A DNA stretch of 7,730 nucleotides, taken from positions 1 to 7,730 of the forward strand of contig DATKVG010000031.1 in assembly GCA_035530195.1 (NCBI GenBank), read 5' to 3'. The notes beneath the pieces are model-generated. The model saw only the letters and a program-made list of their open reading frames with translations, did not search any database and was not told the DNA's origin. This DNA is from JAPLKX01 sp035530195 (GTDB lineage Bacteria > Hydrogenedentota > Hydrogenedentia > Hydrogenedentales > SLHB01). Below, one piece after another: positions 1 through 6,632 of the stretch. How positions within the stretch are numbered: position 1 is the first letter of the stretch; the number at the start of each line of letters is the position of its first letter. The position numbers were made by a program, and so were the translations under genes.

Positions 1-120
1 CCGGGGGATTCCCACGTCGCGCTGGACTCGGGCTGTTGCATTAAGAGTAGAAGCCATGTGCCAGCGCTCCTCGGAATGACACCTTCGGGCGCCTTTTGGT
101 TACGGCGCCGCCGCGCTGTG

Positions 121-156
121 TTTCTTGTGCGCACAGGCAAGCCCGTGCGCAAGAAA
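121..156. repeat. Imperfect inverted repeat (stem-loop) after alr
   Basis: The left arm TTTCTTGTGCGCAC (121-134) pairs with GTGCGCAAGAAA (145-156): 12 base pairs with a 2-nt bulge in the left arm and a 10-nt loop. It lies about 180 nt beyond the alr stop codon. No run of T follows on either strand, so it is not a textbook terminator, though a role at the 3' end of the alr transcript is possible. Confidence 0.55.
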
Positions 157-166
157 GCGGGAGCAA

Positions 167-180
167 GCTGCGCAAGCAGC
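167..180. repeat. Small hairpin with GCAA loop
   Basis: GCTGC (167-171) and GCAGC (176-180) form a 5-bp stem closed by a GCAA tetraloop, a loop sequence known to stabilise RNA hairpins. It lies between the larger hairpin at 121-156 and the alr gene. No function can be assigned. Confidence 0.35.
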
Positions 181-335
181 GGCCGCACTCCAAAATCGGT
201 CGAACATGGTTTTGGGATAGCTTCTAGTCTCCGAAACAGGATTGAGGATGCGGAAGCGCGATTTCAGCAGCGCCACTGGGGGCGACAGGGCGGTTTTGGG
301 AGGCGTTCCAGGCATTTTATAGACGCCCGCAGCCG

Positions 336-1451
336 CTATTTGTACTCGCGGTGAACCCTTGGCCCGATGCCGGTGAGGATGTCGTAGGGTAAGGTTTTTG
401 CTTTTTGGGCGAGTTCCTGTACCGAAATGTTCTCGCTGCCGTCGGCGCCGATGAGGGTAGCGGTGTCGTCGACCTGTACGGCGGGTACGGCGGTGACGTC
501 GACGACGATTTGGTCCATGCTGACGGCACCGCGGATTGGGCAGCGGCGGCCTTTGATGAGTACGTTGGCGTTGTTGGAGAGCGCGTGTTTGTATCCGTCG
601 GCGTAGCCGACGGGGAGCACGGCGAGTTTGGATCGTGCGGTGGTGGTGTAGGTTCTTCCGTAGCCGACGCTGGCGCCTGCGGGAAGGTCTTTGATGAGCG
701 TGATGCGAGTTTCCCATCGGAGGACGGGCCGGAGCGGGACGGGTGGGGTAGTGTCAGGTAGGGGCGGGATTCCATACGTCATGAGGCCGGGCCGGACCAT
801 GTTGAATACGCTCGAGGGGTAGTTGACGATGGCGCAACTGTTTGCGGCGTGGACCATCTCGTACGGGATGCCGTTTTTGTCGAGTTGCTTGAGGAGGTGG
901 CGGAATGCTTTGATCTGGTTGAGGGTGAATGGGTCGTCGCGTAGGTCGGCGGCGGGGAAATGTGTAGCGACGGCCTCGATATCGATGTTCGAGATCCGGG
1001 TGAGGTACATGATGCTTCGCTCGGCGTTTTCGATGTCGAACCCCTGGCGGCCCATGCCGGAGTCGATTTTGCAGTGGATGGGTGCGACGCGGTTGACTTT
1101 ACGCGCGATCTCGCCGAGGCGTTCGGCGGCGGTGGTGCTGGAAATCATGAGCCGGAGGTTGTGCTCGACGGCGGCCGGCATGGCGTCTGCGGAGGGCTGC
1201 AATAAGACGAGGATAGGGAAGTCGATACCGGCGTTTCGGAGTTGGACGCCTTCTTCGACGGTGGCGACACCGAGCATCTGGACGTTTTCGATAGCGGCGC
1301 GTCGGGCGATTTGCTCGATGCCGTGGCCGTACGCGTTGGCCTTGACGACGGCGATGATGCCGCATCCGGGCGGGAGCAACTGGCGCAGTGCGCGGATGTT
1401 TGCGGCATAGGCATCCAGATCGATGAGGGCGCGGGATACTGAGAGGGGCAT
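336..1451 (-). CDS. alr: Alanine racemase
   Basis: PLP-dependent alanine racemase, converting L-alanine to D-alanine in the cytoplasm for peptidoglycan. The 371-residue length is normal for the family. The N-terminal TIM-barrel carries AVVKANAYGHG (residues 34-44) with the PLP-binding Lys37. KIDSGMGRQGF (128-138) is the conserved substrate/PLP-contact strand, and HAANS (201-205) a typical barrel motif. In the C-terminal beta domain, SVGYGRTY (261-268) holds the opposing catalytic tyrosine, Tyr264, and SMDQ (311-314) is the family's Met-Asp element. The ending GIGPRVHREY matches the usual C-terminus. The ATG overlaps the pgsA stop by one base (TGATG), and GAGGAG lies 5 nt before it, so the start is well supported and translation is probably coupled. 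It is the last gene of the operon. All key residues are present, so I expect an active enzyme. Confidence 0.96.
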   Translation of the reverse strand: MPLSVSRALIDLDAYAANIRALRQLLPPGCGIIAVVKANAYGHGIEQIARRAAIENVQMLGVATVEEGVQLRNAGIDFPILVLLQPSADAMPAAVEHNLRLMISSTTAAERLGEIARKVNRVAPIHCKIDSGMGRQGFDIENAERSIMYLTRISNIDIEAVATHFPAADLRDDPFTLNQIKAFRHLLKQLDKNGIPYEMVHAANSCAIVNYPSSVFNMVRPGLMTYGIPPLPDTTPPVPLRPVLRWETRITLIKDLPAGASVGYGRTYTTTARSKLAVLPVGYADGYKHALSNNANVLIKGRRCPIRGAVSMDQIVVDVTAVPAVQVDDTATLIGADGSENISVQELAQKAKTLPYDILTGIGPRVHREYK

Positions 1452-2065
1452 CAGATCTCCTCACCGAGGTTCAGGACGTGCCAGTTGACACGGAGAAATT
1501 GAATCCCGGAGTAGACGGTAACGGTGGCGACGATGATGATTGCGGCGAACGATGCTATGGAGAGGGCGTAGTTGTAGTACGTGAGGATTTGGGGCATCCA
1601 GGGCAGGTGGATGAGGTAATCGCGGATGATTTGGTCGATGATGGCGAGCGCGAGAAACGTGAAGACATAAACCATCTGGAGTACGGTTTTGGTTTTGCCC
1701 CAGGTGTTTGCGGCAATGACGTTGCCGCCGCTGGCGGCGAGGCCGCGGACGCCGGTGATCAAGAACTCGCGGGTGATGATGACGACGACGGCCCATGGGG
1801 GCACCCAGAGTGCGGGGATGGCCATGAGGCTGATGAATGCGCCGGCCATGAGGACTTTGTCGGCGACGGGGTCGAGCAGTTTTCCGAAGTTTGTGATGAG
1901 GTTTCGCTGTCGTGCGATTTTTCCGTCGTAGTGGTCGGTGATTGCGGCGAGCGTAAAGACGACGTACGCGATGAGGTACGTGCCGACGTGCTGGAATGCC
2001 ATGAGGCCGACGAATGCGAGGGCCATGAAGAACCGGGCTACAGTGAGTTTGTTGGGCAGATTCAT
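1451..2065 (-). CDS. pgsA: CDP-diacylglycerol-glycerol-3-phosphate 3-phosphatidyltransferase
   Basis: Integral membrane enzyme of the CDP-alcohol phosphatidyltransferase family. It transfers a phosphatidyl group from CDP-diacylglycerol to glycerol-3-phosphate, the first committed step to phosphatidylglycerol and cardiolipin. The family signature D-x2-DG-x2-AR-x8-G-x3-D-x3-D is complete: Asp44, Asp47-Gly48, Ala51-Arg52, Gly61, Asp65 and Asp69 (from DHYDGKIAR to GKLLDPVADK). The N-terminus NLPNKLTVARF is typical of PgsA, and hydrophobic segments at about 11-42, 72-105, 128-148 and 163-188 fit a multi-pass protein. The length of 204 residues is slightly above usual. A 22-nt gap separates it from the upstream gene, and no strong Shine-Dalgarno sequence precedes the ATG. 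A different CDP-alcohol specificity, such as phosphatidylserine synthase, is less likely given the whole-length resemblance to PgsA. Confidence 0.93.
   Translation of the reverse strand: MNLPNKLTVARFFMALAFVGLMAFQHVGTYLIAYVVFTLAAITDHYDGKIARQRNLITNFGKLLDPVADKVLMAGAFISLMAIPALWVPPWAVVVIITREFLITGVRGLAASGGNVIAANTWGKTKTVLQMVYVFTFLALAIIDQIIRDYLIHLPWMPQILTYYNYALSIASFAAIIIVATVTVYSGIQFLRVNWHVLNLGEEI
1457..1462 (-). promoter_or_regulatory. Ribosome binding site of alr
   Basis: On the minus strand, GAGGAG stands 5 nt before the alr ATG, inside the last codons of pgsA. It is the strongest Shine-Dalgarno sequence in the operon. Together with the TGATG overlap it fixes the alr start codon and suggests re-initiation by ribosomes finishing pgsA. 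Confidence 0.8.
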
Positions 2066-2087
2066 GATGAGCTTATTGTAGCAAAAA

Positions 2088-2570
2088 TCAGCGTTGGGAT
2101 GCGGAATCGGAATCGACCGCGCCCGCGGGTGCGGTGTCGTTGATAACGCCGGCGGCGACGCGCTTGTCGGTAACCTCAGCCTGTGGCCGGAACACCAGGG
2201 CGTAGGTGACCCATCCGAGCAGAATCACGGCCATGATGACGGCCCAGGTCATGAGGTCCTGCATCCAGGCGGGGGCACCGCGTTCGAGTTCGGCGCGGGA
2301 TCGCGGGAAACGGACGGGTTCGGGCTGGGAACAGGCGCGAAGCGTGTCAACGTAGGGGTCGGGGTCGAGTTCAAGGAACTGACAGTAGGTGCGTAGGAAG
2401 CCGACGGAGTAGCACTCGCCGGGGAGTGATGCGACGTTTCCGCGCTCGATCAGTTCAATGTACTTAATGGGTACGCGGGTGTTGCGGTATGCTTCGTATA
2501 CGCTGAGGCCGAGTTCTTCCCGCCGTTGCCGCAGGTTGTTGCCAGGAAATGGCGTATGATTCATGGCCAT
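2088..2570 (-). CDS. RodZ-like helix-turn-helix membrane protein (short form)
   Basis: 160-residue protein with a cytoplasmic HTH_25-type domain at residues 12-75. It includes LRQRREELGLSVYEAY and the diagnostic stretch LPGECYSVGFLRTYCQFLELD (49-69). A single membrane helix follows (about 106-127, WAVIMAVILLGWVTYALVF), then a polar, acidic tail of about 33 residues. Domain order matches RodZ, which links the MreB cytoskeleton to the membrane. The usual extracytoplasmic beta domain (DUF4115) is missing, so this is a short form rather than a classical RodZ. It starts 1 nt after the ftsK stop. A second ATG at 2564 has AGGA (2570-2573) at ideal 5-nt spacing and may be the true start, giving 158 residues. 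An MreB-linked or gene-regulatory role is inferred from family and neighbours only. Confidence 0.86.
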   Translation of the reverse strand: MAMNHTPFPGNNLRQRREELGLSVYEAYRNTRVPIKYIELIERGNVASLPGECYSVGFLRTYCQFLELDPDPYVDTLRACSQPEPVRFPRSRAELERGAPAWMQDLMTWAVIMAVILLGWVTYALVFRPQAEVTDKRVAAGVINDTAPAGAVDSDSASQR

Positions 2571-2571
2571 C

Positions 2572-4926
2572 CTATTCGGTAGGAGCGCAGTCGACGAGAA
2601 TCACTCGCGCTTTGCTCCCCATGTGTGGTCCTACTATCCCCTTCAGTTCCATCATGTCAATCAACCGTGCGGCCCTAGTATAGCCTACGCGGAGCCGCCG
2701 TTGCACCATAGAAATGGAAGCCTGGCCGGTTTCAACGACGATGCGCACGGCCTCGTCGAACAGTTCATCGGTTTCGTTGGCGAGGTCTTCAATGAACTCG
2801 GAGGTTTTACCCCAATTCTCGATTTCGTCACGATACTGGGGAGGGGCCTGGGTTTTCAAATAAGAGATCAGGGCGTTCATTTCGTTGTCGCTGACAAACG
2901 CGCTCTGTATGCGTGTGGGCGCCGCTTTTCCGGCGGGCAGGTAGAGCATGTCGCCTTTGCCGATGAGGCGTTCGGCGCCCATTTCGTCGAGGATGCATCG
3001 GGAATCGACTTTGGAGGCGACCTGGAAAGCGATGCGGACGGGGAAATTGGCTTTGATGACGCCGGTCAGTACGTTGACGGACGGGCGCTGTGTGGCGATG
3101 ATGAGGTGGATGCCGACGGCGCGCGCGAGTTGGGCGAGCCGCATGATGGCGTCTTCGACCTCGGCACGGGCGAGCATCATGAGGTCGGCCAGTTCGTCGA
3201 TGACGCAGACGATGTAGGGGAGTTTGCGGATGATGTCGACGGAGCCGCCCTCGGCCTGGTCGGTTTCGGGGATTTCGATTTCGCCGTTTTCGACGCTTTC
3301 GTTGTAAACGTCGATATTTCTGACGCGGAGTTGGGAGAACAACTGGTATCGTTCTTCCATTTCGGCGATGAGCCAGTTGAGTGCGGCTGCGGCCTTTTTG
3401 GGGTCGGTGACGACGGGTGTGATCAGGTGGGGGATGTCGTTGAGGATGGACAATTCGACCATTTTGGGGTCGACGAGGACGAGTTGGAGTTCGTCCGGGT
3501 TTTTGTTAAACAGGAGGCTGGCGAGGATGCTCTTGATGCAGACGGTCTTGCCGGAGCCGGTCGCGCCGGCAACGAGCAGGTGGGGCATGTTGGCAAGATC
3601 CACCGTCACGACTTCGCCGGCGATGTCTTTTCCGAGGGCCAAGACGAGGGGCCCCTTGTTTCTTCGGAACTCTTTGCTTTCGAGGAGGTCGCGCAGAACG
3701 ACGGGTTCGCGTTCGGAGTTTGGGATTTCGATTCCGATCCGGCCTTTGCCCGGGATCGGTGCTTCGACCCGTACGCCGAGGGCCTTGAGTGCGAGTGCGA
3801 GGTCGTCGGCGAGTGCGAGGAACTTGCTGACTTTGATGCCGGGCGCGGGTTCGAGTTCGTAGCGCGTGATGGTGGGGCCTCGGGTGACGTCGGTGACGCG
3901 GGCCTCGATGCCGTGGGTCTGGAGGGCGTTTTCGAGGAGCACGCTGGTGCTCCGCAGCATCTCCGTCAACCCTTCGCCCATCCTGCCGGCCGGTGGTGGA
4001 TCGAGGAGGTCGCGGGACGGCTTGGTGTAATGGCGGGGGTACACGTAATCGGGGGGAAGCTCGTCTTCGACGGCAGTCTTTCGGCGAGGCAGGATTGTTT
4101 TTCCATTTTTTTTGCTGGATGCGGCAGTCGGGGATGCGGCGGGCGGTGCGGGCGCGGGTTTCTGCTCGAACGGCATCTCGACCTGGACGGGTTCGGGCCG
4201 GACGTTGATACGGGAGAGGTCGTCGTCGGGTGGGAACGGGGAGGCTTTGGGGGCATTTTTGGAGGGCGAATTGAGCAACTTGCTGGCGAGTTGGCGGTAG
4301 CGTTTGCGGTTTGCGTTTCCGGCGCGAAACTCCGCCCACAACGCGTTGAGGCTTTCGCACAATTTCACGCATGCCTTTAATACTAATATGCCCATGACAT
4401 ACAGACCTTTGAAGGCCTGCAAGAACAGAAACTCCGTGGCCAGAAGGATGCCGACGGCCGTTATGGTGACGAGTATGACGTTTGACCCGATCAGGCCGAA
4501 GACCGGCTCGATCAGCATCGCGACAAACGCGCCGCAGGCCCCGCCCGGGAAGCTTTCGCCGGTCTGAGAGGCGAGATCGATGTGCAGCAAGGCGCCCACG
4601 GCGACGGCCGTTACAAACATGCCCGCGATGCGGGCCGGCAGCCGGTCCAGTTTTTTGTGGCGGAACAGCATCAGCGACCAGATGAACAGGAACACGTACA
4701 GGACGTGCGCGCCGTAACCCAGCAGAACCGTGAGCGTGCCCGCCACCACGGCGCCCGTGGTGCCGCAAAGGTTGTACACGGCGGTCATTTCGTCGAGGCT
4801 GCGGCGGACGGCCCCCTGGTCGCCGTCGGTGATGAGGGCAAAGAAAACAAATGCCGTGATCAGCAGCAGAAAGAAACCCCCAATCTCCCTGTGCCGGTCC
4901 GTCGGAAGCTTAGACAGGAAACTCAT
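2572..4926 (-). CDS. ftsK: DNA translocase FtsK/SpoIIIE
   Basis: 784-residue membrane-anchored motor that pumps double-stranded DNA at the division septum to clear and resolve chromosome termini. The N-terminal part (about 15-195) has four or five hydrophobic segments. A proline/alanine/charge-rich linker follows (about 200-300), much shorter than the E. coli linker and closer to SpoIIIE. The alpha/beta motor domains (about 320-680) carry Walker A GATGSGKT (454-461), the strand QLVLVDPK (481-488), Walker B YIVCVIDELADL (571-582) and ATQRPS (611-616). The winged-helix gamma domain (about 717-778: DELFDEAVRIVVETGQ, RRLRVGYTRAARLIDMME) normally reads KOPS/SRS polarity sequences and contacts XerD. 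It is the first gene of the operon. Only a weak GGGG lies upstream of the ATG. Everything needed for activity seems present. Confidence 0.97.
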   Translation of the reverse strand: MSFLSKLPTDRHREIGGFFLLLITAFVFFALITDGDQGAVRRSLDEMTAVYNLCGTTGAVVAGTLTVLLGYGAHVLYVFLFIWSLMLFRHKKLDRLPARIAGMFVTAVAVGALLHIDLASQTGESFPGGACGAFVAMLIEPVFGLIGSNVILVTITAVGILLATEFLFLQAFKGLYVMGILVLKACVKLCESLNALWAEFRAGNANRKRYRQLASKLLNSPSKNAPKASPFPPDDDLSRINVRPEPVQVEMPFEQKPAPAPPAASPTAASSKKNGKTILPRRKTAVEDELPPDYVYPRHYTKPSRDLLDPPPAGRMGEGLTEMLRSTSVLLENALQTHGIEARVTDVTRGPTITRYELEPAPGIKVSKFLALADDLALALKALGVRVEAPIPGKGRIGIEIPNSEREPVVLRDLLESKEFRRNKGPLVLALGKDIAGEVVTVDLANMPHLLVAGATGSGKTVCIKSILASLLFNKNPDELQLVLVDPKMVELSILNDIPHLITPVVTDPKKAAAALNWLIAEMEERYQLFSQLRVRNIDVYNESVENGEIEIPETDQAEGGSVDIIRKLPYIVCVIDELADLMMLARAEVEDAIMRLAQLARAVGIHLIIATQRPSVNVLTGVIKANFPVRIAFQVASKVDSRCILDEMGAERLIGKGDMLYLPAGKAAPTRIQSAFVSDNEMNALISYLKTQAPPQYRDEIENWGKTSEFIEDLANETDELFDEAVRIVVETGQASISMVQRRLRVGYTRAARLIDMMELKGIVGPHMGSKARVILVDCAPTE

Positions 4927-5079
4927 TTACAGGAACCCCGCCAACCGTTTTCCCGATGAAAGCGTGCCCATCATAGCAGAGGCTGCGCCAATTTGCAAAC
5001 AAAATGTTGTGCCCGGCTCCCCTGAGGCCACTACTCATTGTGGCCCAGCCATGCCTCGGTTGCTCCGTTCCCAACAACA

Positions 5080-5109
5080 ATTATACCAGTAGTTTGCGAA
5101 TATCGTTAA
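5080..5109 (-). promoter_or_regulatory. Promoter of the ftsK-HTH-pgsA-alr operon
   Basis: On the minus strand, TATAAT (5080-5085) is a perfect -10 box preceded by TGG, giving an extended -10 TGGTATAAT. TTAACG (5104-5109) lies 18 nt upstream and matches the sigma-70 -35 consensus TTGACA at four of six positions. Transcription would start near 5073, giving a leader of about 145 nt before the ftsK ATG at 4926. No other box as good was seen in the region. Confidence 0.7.
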
Positions 5110-5228
5110 AGGTGCTTCCGTGCGATTACAGATAAGCTTTTGAGGCTGCATATAGTGCCACGGCGTCTTTTCATCCATTATTTAGTATGGCGAGCTGGAA
5201 GTTTGTTGACAGTCACAAGAGGATTTCT

Positions 5229-5256
5229 CAGGCAGAGCGCTGAGAGCGCGTGCCTG
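5229..5256 (+). repeat. Interrupted hairpin (possible weak terminator or attenuator)
   Basis: CAGGCA (5229-5234) pairs with TGCCTG (5251-5256), and inside it GCGCT (5237-5241) pairs with AGCGC (5245-5249), with a small internal loop and a GAG apical loop. A T5 run follows at 5268-5272, but 11 nt after the stem, too far for a standard intrinsic terminator. It is a solid hairpin in sequence; its function is unknown. Confidence 0.4.
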
Positions 5257-5302
5257 CATAGAATTAATTTTTGGAGAACGTCAACCTCAGCTTCCGCTGT
5301 TA

Positions 5303-5399
5303 ATTAGAGTCTTTGTTCGTGACATCTGCGCGCGGCGCGTAGATGCCGGCTGAAGGTCACGAACAAACATTCTGAATGCGGCTTCTTAGCCGCGTTAGA
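5303..5399 (+). repeat. Palindromic repeat element, copy 1
   Basis: This 97-nt unit aligns without gaps to copy 2 at 6641-6737, with 82 of 97 positions identical by hand count. The outer stem is a perfect 12-bp inverted repeat, TTTGTTCGTGAC (5312-5323) with GTCACGAACAAA (5356-5367). Within it, ATCTGCGC (5324-5331) pairs with GCGTAGAT (5337-5344), with one G-T pair and a GCGGC loop. A third hairpin follows, GCGGCT-TCTT-AGCCGC (5378-5393). The variable segment is the single-stranded bulge at about 5346-5352. It may be a MITE- or REP-like dispersed element. No coding frame is evident. Confidence 0.88.
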
Positions 5400-5420
5400 C
5401 CTCACCCCCTGGAATCTGGC

Positions 5421-5529
5421 GTTCTTTGTTCATGCTATTGCGCGCTCTGCGGCTCTGCGTGAGCAAAAAAGAAGGCGAGGCAATCTTTCATGCTTCATGC
5501 TATGCTCTGTGCGGCTGCGTGTGAGATAA
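5421..5529 (+). repeat. Degenerate direct repeat upstream of the URO-D-family gene
   Basis: Two imperfect copies, about 5421-5467 and 5481-5529, share the order TTCTTT / CATGCTAT / CTCTG-TGCGGCT / CTGCGTG / GAG / A-rich. Copy A has CATGCTATTGCGCGCTCTGC and copy B has CATGCTATGCTCTGTGCGGC, with small insertions between them. The second copy ends only about 20 nt before the gene start. It could be a duplicated leader or regulatory block, or decayed dispersed repeats. No promoter could be read with confidence inside it. Confidence 0.55.
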
Positions 5530-5552
5530 AACAGGAATGAACGCGAGTGAAA

Positions 5553-6632
5553 ATGCCGTTTTCAGTTTTGGTAATGCCTGACTGGCAAGGTTTGCGGGAT
5601 ACGATCCTGCGTTTGGGCGGGCCTCGCCGGGTCCATTTCATCGAGCTGTTTCTGGACCCGGAAGTCATCGGTGAGATCTGCCGGCGGTACGGCATCGTTG
5701 ACGGGATCGACCCGGCCGACCCGTATTTTGCGGAAAAGCGGGAGGTGGCGGTGCAGTCGTTTTTGGGGTATGACTTTGTGCGGTGCAGTTTTTCGGGAAT
5801 GGAGATGCCGCTGCGGTACCTTTGCGCGGAAGACACGGCGGGGCTGCGCCGCGAGCAGGGGCGCAATTTCGTGGACGAGCATAAGGGCCCGATCACGAAT
5901 TGGGACGAGTTTGAACAATACCCGTGGCCGGACCTCGACAAGGCGTCGTCGCGGGCGCTCGATTGGTATGAGGCAAACCTGCCGGAAACGATGTGCGTGA
6001 TGGGCAGCGGCGGGTTTGCCCATTACGCGGAGTATCTTTGCTGGCTGATGGGGTACGAGACGCTTTGCGTGGCGCTGTTCGAGCAGCGCGACTTGGTGGC
6101 CGCAATCAGCGGGCGGCTGATCGAGATATACCGGAAGTTTCTTGGCAGGCTGCTGAAGTACGATCGGGTGAAGATTATCTGGGGCAGCGACGATATGGGT
6201 TTCCGCGGCGGCACGCTGATCAGCCCGGATGACCTGCGGGAGTTTGTGTTGCCCGGCCACCGCGAGATGTCGCAGATGTCGCACGCCGCGGGCCGTCCGT
6301 ACCTGCTTCACGCGTGCGGCAATCTCGAGTTGATCTACGAAGACTTGATCGAAGACGTGAAGATCGACGCGAAGCATTCGTTCGAAGACACGATCGAGCG
6401 GGTCGTGGAACTCAAACCGAGATACGGGGACAGGATGGCGCTGCTGGGCGGCATCGACGTGGATTTTCTGTGCCGGTCGGACGAGGCGGCTGTGCGCACG
6501 AGGGTGCGGGAGACGCTGGATGCGTGCATGCCGGGCGGCGGGTACGTTTTGGGCACGGGGAACAGCGTGGCGAATTACATCCCGCTGGACAACTACCTGG
6601 CGATGCTCGACGAAGGCCGTCGCTGGGGCTAA
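5553..6632 (+). CDS. Uroporphyrinogen decarboxylase (URO-D) domain protein, methyltransferase-like
   Basis: Member of the URO-D superfamily, which covers heme-pathway HemE and corrinoid-dependent methyltransferases (MtaA, MtbA, CmuA type). It looks closer to the second group. Numbering from the in-frame GTG at 5547, LLHACGN (253-259) gives the His-x-Cys pair that binds zinc in methylcobamide:CoM methyltransferases. WGSDDMGFRGGTLISPDDLREFVLP (212-236), ALLGGIDVDFL (298-308) and GGYVLGTGNSVANYIPLDNY (331-350) are typical barrel motifs of the stand-alone branch. The third zinc ligand, a C-terminal Cys, is replaced by Gly-Thr-Gly, and HemE's N-terminal arginine motif is absent, so heme synthesis is unlikely. 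The substrate is unknown. Three starts are possible: GTG 5547 (AGGA 10 nt upstream), ATG 5553 (GAG 5 nt upstream, chosen) and ATG 5574. The gene stands alone between two palindromic repeats, and its TAA lies inside the second. Confidence 0.88.
   Translation: MPFSVLVMPDWQGLRDTILRLGGPRRVHFIELFLDPEVIGEICRRYGIVDGIDPADPYFAEKREVAVQSFLGYDFVRCSFSGMEMPLRYLCAEDTAGLRREQGRNFVDEHKGPITNWDEFEQYPWPDLDKASSRALDWYEANLPETMCVMGSGGFAHYAEYLCWLMGYETLCVALFEQRDLVAAISGRLIEIYRKFLGRLLKYDRVKIIWGSDDMGFRGGTLISPDDLREFVLPGHREMSQMSHAAGRPYLLHACGNLELIYEDLIEDVKIDAKHSFEDTIERVVELKPRYGDRMALLGGIDVDFLCRSDEAAVRTRVRETLDACMPGGGYVLGTGNSVANYIPLDNYLAMLDEGRRWG

Larger units (their letters stand above)
1..335. other. Non-coding stretch downstream of alr, rich in hairpins
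   Basis: I see no credible gene here. Open frames exist on both strands, but they run through inverted repeats, are low in complexity and look like no family I know. The stretch holds an imperfect 12-bp inverted repeat (121-156), a small GCAA-loop hairpin (167-180), two GGCGCC palindromes close together (about 89-108), and an outer TTTTGG/CCAAAA pair (94-99 and 190-195). It lies just past the end of the minus-strand operon, so any of these could help end or stabilise that transcript. None has the T-run of a standard intrinsic terminator. The look is that of a patch of old dispersed intergenic repeats. Confidence 0.55.
4927..5546. other. Divergent intergenic region between ftsK and the URO-D-family gene
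   Basis: About 620 nt with no gene that I can support. It holds, in order, the ftsK leader (about 150 nt), the minus-strand ftsK promoter (5080-5109), an interrupted hairpin (5229-5256), a palindromic repeat copy (5303-5399) and a degenerate direct repeat (5421-5529) leading to the plus-strand gene. A perfect TTGACA occurs at 5206-5211 on the plus strand, but no acceptable -10 box lies 16-18 nt after it. The promoter of the URO-D-family gene was therefore not identified. Confidence 0.6.

Noticed and set aside
58..354. 98-codon plus-strand frame at the left edge
   Set aside because: It starts with GTG, runs through inverted repeats and into the alr 3' end on the opposite strand, and has no recognisable domain.
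100..717. 205-codon minus-strand frame overlapping the end of alr
   Set aside because: It lies in another frame of alr, is very rich in Arg/His/Pro, and runs through the hairpin region. This is a typical GC-rich shadow.
2563..4380. 605-codon open frame on the plus strand opposite ftsK
   Set aside because: It is the antisense of a strongly supported ftsK gene; its translation is Gly/Asp/Val/Phe-rich with no known domain. Long antisense frames are expected in GC-rich genes.
5206..5211. Perfect TTGACA on the plus strand as a -35 box for the URO-D-family gene
   Set aside because: No acceptable -10 box lies 16-18 nt downstream (the bases there read near CAGGCA).
5537..5581. 14-codon ATG frame with AGGA before it, overlapping the URO-D gene start
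   Set aside because: It could be a leader peptide, but the AGGA overlaps its start too closely and the frame length is what chance would give.
5562..6377. 271-codon minus-strand frame opposite the URO-D-family gene
   Set aside because: It is antisense to a gene with clear family motifs, and its composition is that of a shadow frame.
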